Of a DNA stretch of 64,000 nt, positions 56,924 through 64,000 are shown in pieces. A program made the position numbers and the translations under genes. The notes beneath the pieces are model-generated. The model was not told the origin of the DNA, ran no database searches, and saw nothing but the letters and a program-made list of their open reading frames with translations. Position 1 is the first letter of the stretch. Every line of letters starts with the position of its first letter. The stretch spans positions 62,001 to 126,000 of the forward strand of contig NZ_SOYS01000002.1 of NCBI RefSeq assembly GCF_011808225.1, read 5' to 3'. The stretch is from Cedecea colo. Its GTDB lineage: Bacteria; Pseudomonadota; Gammaproteobacteria; Enterobacterales; Enterobacteriaceae.

Positions 56924-57221
56924 AAGCAATGTACTGCCGTTTATGAATTAACGTAAACAACCGGAAGTTGTCCGATCGTGCTCAGGGCGGAAATCGCGCG
57001 GCAGGCGGGCTGCTTTCCGTCCCTGAGTGAAATTTAATAACTTTTTACCCTTTACCAGGATCTTATCTAAAGTTAGACGCCGATCAAGTAATGAAAAAAA
57101 ACAACAAATTCAAGCCTGTTTACCTGCCCTTCAGGAAGGAGGCAGGCGTATATTCTTGCTAAAACCCGTCTCGGTTTCTTCGTTTTCAGAAATCGACAAA
57201 ATCCATGAGTGCCTGTTAACG

Positions 57222-58091
57222 ATGAATATGCTGGAAAAAATCCAGTCTCAGCTGGAACACCTTAGCAAATCAGAGCGTAAAGTCGCAGAAGTGATTCTCG
57301 CTATCCCGCAGGACGCTATTCACTCAAGTATCGCTACCCTTGCCCGCAACGCGGACGTTAGCGAGCCCACGGTAAACCGCTTCTGTCGCCGCCTGGAAAC
57401 CAAAGGCTTCCCCGATTTTAAATTACATTTAGCGCAAAGTCTGGCGAATGGAACGCCTTATGTAAACCGGAATGTTGACGAGGATGACAGCGTTGAATCC
57501 TATACCGGTAAAATCTTTGAGTCTGCCATGGCGAGTCTCGACCAGGTGCGACAATCCCTTGATATGGCTGCGGTAAATCGGGCGGTGGATCTTCTTACCC
57601 AGGCGAAAAAAATCGCCTTCTTTGGGCTGGGCTCTTCTGCCGCTGTCGCTCACGACGCCATGAACAAATTTTTCCGCTTTAACGTGCCGGTTTTCTATTC
57701 TGACGATGTCGTTATGCAACGTATGAGCTGTATGAACTGCGGCGAAGAGGACGTGGTGGTGCTCATTTCGCATACCGGACGCACTAAAAATCTTGTTGAA
57801 CTGGCGCAACTGGCGCGTGAAAACGACGCCATCGTGCTGGCAATTACCTCCGAAGGGTCGCCCCTTGCGCACGAAGCGACCCTCTCTTTATTACTTGATG
57901 TGCCCGAAGATACCGACATTTATATGCCAATGGTGTCGCGCCTGGCACAGTTAACCGTTATTGACGTGCTGGCAACGGGTTTTACTTTGCGTCGCGGCGC
58001 GAAATTCAGGGATAACTTGAAGCGGGTCAAAGAAGCGCTCAAGGAATCGCGTTTTGATAAGGGAAGATTCGCTGCGGGCGATAATCGCTAA
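57222..58091 (+). CDS. hexR: Transcriptional repressor HexR
   Basis: RpiR-family regulator of central carbon genes (zwf, edd-eda and others) whose DNA binding is released by KDPG. The 289-residue protein has an N-terminal helix-turn-helix domain (SSIATLARNADVSEPTVNRFCR) and a C-terminal SIS sugar-isomerase-like domain (FFGLGSSAAVAHDAMNKFFR, VVVLISHTGRTKNLVEL). The ATG at 57222 gives the E. coli length and start MNMLEKIQSQLEHL. The frame is open from 57027 but that part is not conserved. Confidence 0.97.
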   Translation: MNMLEKIQSQLEHLSKSERKVAEVILAIPQDAIHSSIATLARNADVSEPTVNRFCRRLETKGFPDFKLHLAQSLANGTPYVNRNVDEDDSVESYTGKIFESAMASLDQVRQSLDMAAVNRAVDLLTQAKKIAFFGLGSSAAVAHDAMNKFFRFNVPVFYSDDVVMQRMSCMNCGEEDVVVLISHTGRTKNLVELAQLARENDAIVLAITSEGSPLAHEATLSLLLDVPEDTDIYMPMVSRLAQLTVIDVLATGFTLRRGAKFRDNLKRVKEALKESRFDKGRFAAGDNR

Positions 58092-58221
58092 TTTTTAATA
58101 ACAAAGCTGTAACTTTTCAGATCGTTCGGTTAAGTTGTCCCCTTGCGCGGTGACGCGCCCCTGACTAACCGAGTTTTTTGTTCACGCAACACCAAAGTTG
58201 TTTCAGTCAACGGAGTAATAC

Positions 58222-59664
58222 ATGTCCAGACGGCTACGTAGAACCAAAATCGTTACCACCTTAGGCCCGGCTACCGATCGCGACAATAATCTGGAAAAGG
58301 TTATCGCAGCTGGCGCCAACGTGGTGCGAATGAACTTCTCCCACGGCACCGCAGAAGATCATCAATTGCGTGCGGATAAAGTTCGTGAAATTGCCGCGAA
58401 ACTGGGCCGCCATGTCGCTATTCTGGGCGATTTGCAGGGGCCTAAAATTCGTGTTTCCACCTTCAAGGAAGGCAAAGTCTTCCTCAGCATCGGCGATAAA
58501 TTCCTGCTTGATGCCAACCTGGGTAAAGGCGAAGGCGATAAAGAGAGAGTGGGCATCGACTACAAAGGTCTGCCTGCCGACGTCGTGCCCGGCGATATCC
58601 TGCTGCTGGATGATGGCCGCGTGCAGTTAAAAGTGCTGGAAGTCCAGGGCATGAAAGTGTTCACCGAAGTTACCGTCGGTGGCCCGCTGTCCAATAACAA
58701 AGGGATCAACAAGCTCGGCGGCGGCCTGTCCGCAGAAGCGCTGACCGATAAAGACAAAGCCGACATTATCACCGCGGCGAAAATCGGCGTCGATTATCTG
58801 GCCGTCTCCTTCCCACGCTGTGGCGAAGACCTGAACTACGCCCGCCGTCTGGCCCGTGATGCAGGCTGCGATGCCAAAATCGTTGCAAAAGTAGAACGTG
58901 CCGAAGCCGTCTGCGATGAAGCGGCAATGGACGACGTTATCCTCGCCTCCGATGTCGTTATGGTCGCCCGCGGTGACCTTGGCGTTGAAATCGGCGATCC
59001 AGAACTGGTTGGCATTCAGAAAACCCTTATCCGCCGCGCGCGTAAGCTGAACCGCGCCGTGATCACCGCGACCCAAATGATGGAGTCGATGATTACCAAC
59101 CCGATGCCAACCCGTGCCGAAGTCATGGACGTGGCAAACGCCGTGCTGGATGGCACCGATGCCGTCATGCTGTCTGCTGAGACCGCGGCTGGCCAGTATC
59201 CTGCTGAAACCGTGGCGGCAATGGCGCGCGTTTGTCTGGGCGCTGAAAAAATCCCCAGCATCAACGTTTCCAAACACCGTCTGGACATACAGTTCGATAA
59301 CGTGGAAGAAGCGATCGCCATGTCTGCGATGTATGCGGCAAACCACCTGAAAGGGGTTACCGCTATTATCACCATGACGGAATCTGGCCGCACCGCGCTA
59401 ATGACCTCACGCATCAGCTCCGGTCTGCCAATTTTTGCTATGTCACGCCACGAGCGTACGCTGAACCTGACCTCACTGTATCGTGGCGTCACTCCCGTAT
59501 ATTTTGACAGCGCCAGCGACGGCGTAGCCGCTGCAAGCGACGCCGTGAATCTGCTGCGTGACAAAGGCTACCTGGTATCCGGCGATCTGGTGATCGTGAC
59601 TCAGGGCGATGTAATGAGCACCATCGGCACCACCAACACTACGCGTATCCTTTGCGTTGAATAA
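58222..59664 (+). CDS. pykA: Pyruvate kinase II PykA
   Basis: AMP-activated pyruvate kinase that makes pyruvate and ATP from phosphoenolpyruvate and ADP. The 480 residues equal E. coli PykA. It shows [13 protein letters not shown] at the N-terminus, the active-site signature with Lys in [24 protein letters not shown] and the [20 protein letters not shown] loop. It has GGAGTAA upstream and lies 130 bases after hexR in the same direction. Confidence 0.97.
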   Translation: MSRRLRRTKIVTTLGPATDRDNNLEKVIAAGANVVRMNFSHGTAEDHQLRADKVREIAAKLGRHVAILGDLQGPKIRVSTFKEGKVFLSIGDKFLLDANLGKGEGDKERVGIDYKGLPADVVPGDILLLDDGRVQLKVLEVQGMKVFTEVTVGGPLSNNKGINKLGGGLSAEALTDKDKADIITAAKIGVDYLAVSFPRCGEDLNYARRLARDAGCDAKIVAKVERAEAVCDEAAMDDVILASDVVMVARGDLGVEIGDPELVGIQKTLIRRARKLNRAVITATQMMESMITNPMPTRAEVMDVANAVLDGTDAVMLSAETAAGQYPAETVAAMARVCLGAEKIPSINVSKHRLDIQFDNVEEAIAMSAMYAANHLKGVTAIITMTESGRTALMTSRISSGLPIFAMSRHERTLNLTSLYRGVTPVYFDSASDGVAAASDAVNLLRDKGYLVSGDLVIVTQGDVMSTIGTTNTTRILCVE

Positions 59665-59682
59665 AGTAAAAGCGAGCGCATG

Positions 59683-59851
59683 AAAAAGGGGCCGCAAGGC
59701 CCCTGTTGCTGACAAAGAAGGAAAAAGCGCGGTTTATCCTTCTTTGTGGTTATCTGCCGAAAATCAATGCGTTGATTTTATGATGACATCTTTCTGAACT
59801 TCTTAAGTTATGAGGTTTGTCAGCAATCTAAAGGGGCCTGAAGGCCCCTTT
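59683..59851. repeat. Structured dispersed repeat, family 1, copy C (reverse), between duplicated terminators
   Basis: Hairpin AGGGGCC-gcaa-GGCCCCT (59687-59704) ends pykA. Hairpin AAAGGGGCC-tgaa-GGCCCCTTT (59830-59851) ends convergent lpxM. Between them is the reverse complement of the family 1 element. Its core is 59705-59780, with the stems ACAAAGAAGGA/TCCTTCTTTGT and AAAATCAA/TTGATTTT. The element begins TTGCTGACAAA and ends TTTGTCAGCAA, an 11-base terminal inverted repeat. No coding potential was seen. Confidence 0.88.
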
Positions 59852-59852
59852 C

Positions 59853-60827
59853 TTACTTATAAGGAAACAGCTCTTTGCGACGATAGGGCTCGGTTTCCCC
59901 CTCTTTACGCGTTTTCAGCAGCTTCAGTATCCAGGTATATTGCGGCAGGTTCGGGCGGACAAAAATTTCCACCTCTTCATTCATGCGGCGAGCAATCCTG
60001 TTGTCGTCGGCATCGACCAGATCGTCCATCGGTGGACGAATAAAAATATCCAGACGGTGAGTTTTCCTGTTGTAAACCGGGAACATCGGCACGATACGGG
60101 CGCGACAGACCTTCATCAGGCGGCCAATCGCCGGAAGCGTGGCCTTATAGGTCGCAAAAAAATCCACGAATTCGCTGTGCTCAGCGCCGTGATCCTGATC
60201 CGGCAGATAATAGCCCCAGTAGCCCTGCCGCACGGAACTGATAAACGGCTTGATGCCGTCATTTCGCGCATGCATGCGGCCACCAAAACGGCGGCGCACC
60301 GTGTTCCATAGGTAATCGAACAGCGCGTTGCCCTGGTTATGGAACATCGCGGCCATCTTTTGCCCGTCAGCGGCCATCAGCATCGCCGGGATATCCACGG
60401 CCCAACCGTGCGGTACAAGGAAGATAACGTTCTCGCCACGCGCCTTAAGCTCGTCAACGATCTCTTTCCCGTGCCAGTCAACACGCTGCATAACCTTCTG
60501 CGGATCGCGCAAACCCAGCTCTGCCATTAGCACCATCGCCTGCGGGGCGGTGGCAAACATCTCATCAATAATGGCTTCGCGCTCGGCTTCCGACAGCTCA
60601 GGGAAACAGTAGAGCAAATTGATCTGTGCACGACGACGAGCGCTTTTCCCGAATCGTCCGGCGATGCGCCCCACTTTCCCTAATAGCGGATCGCGCAGCG
60701 ACGGCGGCAACATTGCAAGTCCTGCAAAAGCACCAACGCCTGCCCAGGTTCCCCAGTAACGAGGATGCCAGAAAGCTTTCTGAAACTCGGGAATAAATTC
60801 GCTATGACTTTTTTTTGCTTTTTCCAT
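59853..60827 (-). CDS. lpxM: Lipid A myristoyltransferase LpxM
   Basis: Adds the last, secondary myristoyl chain to lipid A at the inner membrane, giving hexa-acylated lipid A. The 324-residue protein (323 in E. coli) has one N-terminal hydrophobic segment (about 25-42). The HX4D catalytic motif is in [14 protein letters not shown], and the conserved [14 protein letters not shown] and [10 protein letters not shown] segments are present. It is not in an operon with pykA, which converges on it. Confidence 0.96.
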   Translation of the reverse strand: MEKAKKSHSEFIPEFQKAFWHPRYWGTWAGVGAFAGLAMLPPSLRDPLLGKVGRIAGRFGKSARRRAQINLLYCFPELSEAEREAIIDEMFATAPQAMVLMAELGLRDPQKVMQRVDWHGKEIVDELKARGENVIFLVPHGWAVDIPAMLMAADGQKMAAMFHNQGNALFDYLWNTVRRRFGGRMHARNDGIKPFISSVRQGYWGYYLPDQDHGAEHSEFVDFFATYKATLPAIGRLMKVCRARIVPMFPVYNRKTHRLDIFIRPPMDDLVDADDNRIARRMNEEVEIFVRPNLPQYTWILKLLKTRKEGETEPYRRKELFPYK

Positions 60828-60908
60828 GCAGGTTCTCAGTACAGCATCAAATCATTGATGATATGAATTTAGATGTAGTTTAGCGGGGCAAATGCTGGCA
60901 GACAAAAG

Positions 60909-60937
60909 AAAAAGCCGGCGCTCAGGCACCGGCTTTT
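60909..60937 (-). terminator. Rho-independent terminator of mepM
   Basis: AAAAGCCGG and CCGGCTTTT arms around a ten-base loop, about 22 bases after the mepM stop on the minus strand. Confidence 0.85.
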
Positions 60938-60958
60938 CATTTATGCGTGTATAAGCAA

Positions 60959-62284
60959 TTAATCAAAGCGCAGCTGCGGCACCACTTCACTTACCTGAGC
61001 CAGGTAAGTACGGCGGTCCGCACCGGTCAACCCTTCTGTACGCGGCAGCTTCGCCGTCAGCGGATTTACGGCCTGCTGATTGATCCATACTTCATAGTGC
61101 AGATGCGGGCCGGTAGAGCGCCCTGTGTTGCCGGAAAGCGCAATGCGGTCACCGCGTTTCACTTTCTGGCCCGGCTTCACCAGCAGTTTCTTCAGATGCA
61201 TATAGCGTGTGGTGTAGGTGCGTCCGTGACGGAGGGCAACAATATAGCCCGCCGCACCGCTACGTTTCGCCATCACCACTTCGCCATCACCCACCGCCAG
61301 CACCGGCGTTCCCTGCGGCATAGCAAAGTCGACGCCTTTATGCGGCGCAATGCGTCCGGTTACCGGGTTAAGACGACGCGGATTAAAGTTCGAAGAGATG
61401 CGGAACTGTTTTACCGTCGGGAAACGCATAAAACCTTTCGCAAGGCCAGACCCGCTGCGATCGTAGAATTTGCCGTCTTCTCCGCGAATCGCGTAGTAAT
61501 CTTTGCCGCTGCTGCGCAGACGGACGCCGACCAGCTGGCTTTGCTCACGCTTACCGCCCAGCATTTCGCGGGACATCAGGACCGAGAATTCATCGCCTTT
61601 CTTCAGCTTACGGAAGTCCATCTGCCACTGCATGGCTTTGATAACCGAGCTGATTTCGGCGCTGGTTAAACCGGCGTCTTTCGCGCTGCTGATAAAGCTT
61701 CCGCCAACGGTGCCTTTGAGTACGCTGTTAATCCAGTCGCCCTGCTGCAGTTCACTGCTAAGCTTAAAAGTGTTGCCGGAACGATCATAGGTACGGGTTT
61801 CACGACGGGACATTTCCCAGGTCAGACGTTGTAGTTCGCCGTCTGCGGTCAGCGTCCACGAAATCTGCTGGCCGATTTTCAGGTTACGCAGGTCTTTATC
61901 AACCGTGGCCAGCTGGCTGATATCACCCATGTCGATGCCGTACTGATTGAGGATGCTGCTAAGCGTATCACCGGTTGAAACGACGTATTCATGGACGCCC
62001 GCTTCGCCTGCGGTTTTATCGTCCAGCTCATCCTGCGGAATAGCATCATCGCCTTCGTCAAGCGTCGGCTGGTCGATTGGTTCACTGGCTTCCGGCAGTA
62101 AAGAACGGATTTCGCTTTTTTCAAGCTCGATGGTTTTAATGACGGGACTGGCTTCCGGGTGGTAAACATAGGGCCGCCAGACGGCGACCGCTAAAGTAAG
62201 AACCGTAAGTGACCCCAGCATAACGCGATGGGGCCGGGACAGGTTGTCAAAAGCCAGGGCGACAGAGCGGGCTATCTGTTGCAC
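60959..62284 (-). CDS. mepM: Murein DD-endopeptidase MepM
   Basis: Zinc endopeptidase that cuts D-Ala-mDAP crosslinks to let the sacculus grow. The 441-residue protein (440 in E. coli) has an N-terminal membrane segment (about 21-38), a LysM-like/OapA region (EYVVSTGDTLSSILNQYGI) and a C-terminal M23 domain. The metal ligands are in HKGVDFAMPQGTPV (His and Asp) and GPHLHYEVW. It lies 15 bases downstream of znuA and may be partly co-transcribed with it. Confidence 0.96.
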   Translation of the reverse strand: MQQIARSVALAFDNLSRPHRVMLGSLTVLTLAVAVWRPYVYHPEASPVIKTIELEKSEIRSLLPEASEPIDQPTLDEGDDAIPQDELDDKTAGEAGVHEYVVSTGDTLSSILNQYGIDMGDISQLATVDKDLRNLKIGQQISWTLTADGELQRLTWEMSRRETRTYDRSGNTFKLSSELQQGDWINSVLKGTVGGSFISSAKDAGLTSAEISSVIKAMQWQMDFRKLKKGDEFSVLMSREMLGGKREQSQLVGVRLRSSGKDYYAIRGEDGKFYDRSGSGLAKGFMRFPTVKQFRISSNFNPRRLNPVTGRIAPHKGVDFAMPQGTPVLAVGDGEVVMAKRSGAAGYIVALRHGRTYTTRYMHLKKLLVKPGQKVKRGDRIALSGNTGRSTGPHLHYEVWINQQAVNPLTAKLPRTEGLTGADRRTYLAQVSEVVPQLRFD

Positions 62285-62299
62285 GTATTCACTTCCTCG

Positions 62300-63244
62300 T
62301 TAATCTCCTTTCAGGCAGCTCGCATACTGATTCGCAAGCCCGGTCAAAAACTGCATATAGCTGTCTTTACCGAGCGCGACGTCGATTCCCAGCGGATCTA
62401 ACGTACCTGAGCGGACGTTAGTGCCACGGGCAACGGCGTTAATTACCGCTGGCCTGAACTGTGGCTCAGCAAAAACGCAGACCGCTTTATGCTCAACCAA
62501 CTGTGTTCTGATTTCATGTAAACGCTGCGCACCGGGCTGGATCTCAGGGTTGACGGTGAAGTGGCCAAGCGGCGTCAATCCATAGTGTTTTTCAAAGTAG
62601 CCGTAGGCGTCGTGAAAAACGAAATACCCTTTACCTTTCAGCGGTGCGAGCACGGTACTAACCTGCCTATCGGTGCTGGCTAATTCTGACTCGAATTTTT
62701 GCAGGTTGGCGTCAAATTGGGTTCTATTTTCGGGCATAAGTTCCACTAATTTATCGTGGATTGCAACCGCCGACAGGCGCGCTATCTCAGGCGAGAGCCA
62801 GAGGTGCATATTGTATTCACCATGATGGTGATCTTCCTCACTCTTTTCAGCGTGATGGTCGTGCCCGTGGTCATCGCCGTCGTCGTCATCGTCACCTTTC
62901 ATTAATAACGGTTTCACGCCGGCCAGCGCCGCGAGCGACACCTGTTTTTGCTGCGGCAACTGGCTGACAGACTTCTGCATGAATGCTTCCATCTCAGGGC
63001 CAACCCAAACCACTAAGTCCGCGTCCTGTAAGCGTTTTACATCGGACGGGCGCAGGGAATAATCATGCTCGGATGCGCCATCAGGCAGCAGAACTTCGGT
63101 AGACGTCACGCCATCGGCAATGGCAGACGCAATGAAGCCCAGCGGCTTAATAGAGGCCACGACCGCAGCCTGTGAGGGCATGACAGCGGCGCCCCAAAGC
63201 GCGGCGGAAAAACCAGCGAAAAGAAGTGTGTTTTTATGTAACAT
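62300..63244 (-). CDS. znuA: Zinc ABC transporter substrate-binding protein ZnuA
   Basis: Periplasmic zinc-binding protein that hands Zn2+ to ZnuBC. A 314-residue precursor with a signal peptide ending PSQA-A. The metal ligands are His in SEHDYSL, His in NMHLWLSPE and His in [10 protein letters not shown] charged His/Asp loop ([21 protein letters not shown], about 116-136) is longer than in E. coli. The ATG at 63244 is the family start. The frame is open to 63553 but overlaps znuC. A Zur box lies between znuA and znuC. Confidence 0.97.
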   Translation of the reverse strand: MLHKNTLLFAGFSAALWGAAVMPSQAAVVASIKPLGFIASAIADGVTSTEVLLPDGASEHDYSLRPSDVKRLQDADLVVWVGPEMEAFMQKSVSQLPQQKQVSLAALAGVKPLLMKGDDDDDGDDHGHDHHAEKSEEDHHHGEYNMHLWLSPEIARLSAVAIHDKLVELMPENRTQFDANLQKFESELASTDRQVSTVLAPLKGKGYFVFHDAYGYFEKHYGLTPLGHFTVNPEIQPGAQRLHEIRTQLVEHKAVCVFAEPQFRPAVINAVARGTNVRSGTLDPLGIDVALGKDSYMQFLTGLANQYASCLKGD

Positions 63245-63274
63245 AATGCGACTTATCATCGTTGTAAGAGTGAG

Positions 63275-63296
63275 ATGTGTGATATTATAACATTCG
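63275..63296. promoter_or_regulatory. Zur box between znuA and znuC
   Basis: GATGTGTGATATTATAACAT then TC is close to the Zur palindrome (GAAATGTTATA-N-TATAACATTTC), placed between the divergent starts so that one site can repress both genes when zinc is plentiful. Confidence 0.8.
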
Positions 63297-63322
63297 ATAA
63301 CTTCTGCAACCCTGAAATTGTT

Positions 63323-64000
63323 ATGACAAATTTGGTCACTCTGGAAAATATCTCCGTCTCTTTCGGGCAGCGCCGCGTGCTGTCTGATATATCGCTCGAT
63401 TTGCAACCGGGACGCATCCTCACTCTTCTGGGCCCAAACGGCGCGGGAAAATCGACCCTGGTTCGTGTAGTGCTGGGGCTGGTAGCACCTGACAGCGGGG
63501 TAATCAAGCGCGACAGCAGTTTGCGCATCGGTTACGTACCGCAAAAACTTCACCTTGACGCCACGCTGCCGCTAACGGTAAATCGTTTTATGCGCCTGCG
63601 GCCAGGCGTTAAGAAAAACGATATTTTGCCAGCGCTTAAGCGCGTGCAGGCAGCGCATCTTGTTGACGCCCCCATGCAAAAGCTCTCCGGCGGCGAGAAC
63701 CAACGGGTTTTACTGGCGCGAGCGCTGCTGAATAGCCCGCAGCTGCTGGTCCTTGATGAGCCGACCCAGGGCGTTGACGTCAATGGTCAACTGGCGCTGT
63801 ACAACCTGATTGACCAGTTACGCCATGAGCTGGAGTGTGCGGTGCTGATGGTGTCCCACGACCTGCATCTGGTGATGGCGAAAACCGACGACGTGCTGTG
63901 CCTTAACCATCACATCTGCTGTTCCGGCACGCCGGAAGTCGTCTCCATGCACCCGGAATTTATCTCCATGTTCGGCCAGCGCGGCGCAGAACAGCTGGGA
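63323..64000 (+). CDS. znuC: Zinc ABC transporter ATP-binding protein ZnuC (partial, runs off the window)
   Basis: ATPase subunit of the high-affinity zinc importer ZnuABC. The window holds the first 226 codons of about 251. Walker A is GPNGAGKS, the Q-loop is in YVPQKL, the ABC signature reads [13 protein letters not shown], Walker B is [13 protein letters not shown] and the H-loop is MVSHDLHL. It is divergent from znuA under a shared Zur box. znuB should follow outside the window. Confidence 0.96.
   Translation, partial: MTNLVTLENISVSFGQRRVLSDISLDLQPGRILTLLGPNGAGKSTLVRVVLGLVAPDSGVIKRDSSLRIGYVPQKLHLDATLPLTVNRFMRLRPGVKKNDILPALKRVQAAHLVDAPMQKLSGGENQRVLLARALLNSPQLLVLDEPTQGVDVNGQLALYNLIDQLRHELECAVLMVSHDLHLVMAKTDDVLCLNHHICCSGTPEVVSMHPEFISMFGQRGAEQLG

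Noticed and set aside
1..64000. tRNA or rRNA genes
   Set aside because: No cloverleaf with the GTTCGAATC-type arm or rRNA sequence was seen on either strand.

Overview
This window is a stretch of enterobacterial chromosome that closely follows the gene order of the E. coli K-12 fadD-to-znuC region. From left to right it carries fadD-yeaY-tsaB-yoaA-yoaB-yoaH-pabB-nudL-sdaA-pdeD-yoaE-manXYZ-yobD-mntP-rlmA, cspC-yobF, yebO-mgrB-yobH-kdgR-yebQ-htpX-prc-proQ-msrC-letAB-rsmF-yebVW-pphA, and then sdsR/ryeA-yebY-yebZ-yobA-holE-exoX-ptrB-yebE-yebF-yebG-purT-eda-edd-zwf-hexR-pykA-lpxM-mepM-znuA-znuC. It is neither E. coli nor Salmonella. It has a second FtsI-like penicillin-binding protein between rlmA and cspC, as Salmonella does. 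It also has an extra metallo-beta-lactamase-fold gene before yebO, lacks yobB between holE and exoX, and has seven genes inserted between pphA and sdsR. A member of the Enterobacter/Cedecea/Kosakonia part of Enterobacteriaceae is plausible, but I cannot fix the genus from sequence alone.

Region by region. Positions 1-9.8 kb hold fatty-acid activation (fadD), t6A tRNA modification (tsaB), an XPD-like helicase (yoaA), p-aminobenzoate synthesis (pabB) and serine deamination (sdaA). Positions 9.9-18.8 kb hold a c-di-GMP phosphodiesterase, a TerC/CorC-like membrane protein with a long leader, the mannose PTS with CRP- and Mlc-type sites, and the manganese exporter mntP behind a yybP-ykoY riboswitch. 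Positions 18.8-24.7 kb hold the PBP3 paralogue, cold-shock protein CspC, the PhoPQ feedback peptide MgrB with its PhoP box, and the KdgR repressor. Positions 24.8-37.8 kb are envelope proteases (HtpX, Prc), the RNA chaperone ProQ, the LetAB lipid-transport bridge and RsmF. Positions 37.8-43.8 kb are the accessory insertion (GNAT, MFS, SulP, KGG-motif stress peptide, YdeJ, two unknowns). Positions 43.9-46.2 kb hold the stationary-phase sRNA SdsR with antisense RyeA, the CopC/CopD-like pair and holE. Positions 46.8-64 kb hold nucleases and peptidases, SOS gene yebG divergent from purT (LexA and PurR operators), the Entner-Doudoroff/pentose-phosphate cluster eda-edd-zwf with divergent hexR (HexR and GntR-type sites), pykA, lipid A acylation, a cell-wall hydrolase and divergent znuA/znuC around a Zur box.

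The most unusual signal lies between genes. Two apparently related families of short structured repeats sit at five loci (16.2, 23.7, 27.3, 50.4 and 59.7 kb), with a possible decayed sixth at 34.9 kb. At the five clear loci the repeat is bracketed by two (once three) copies of that locus's own rho-independent terminator-like hairpin. The bracketing hairpin differs between loci but is duplicated within each. The stems of the inner hairpins show compensatory changes between copies. This looks like a terminator-associated, possibly mobile, structured element.
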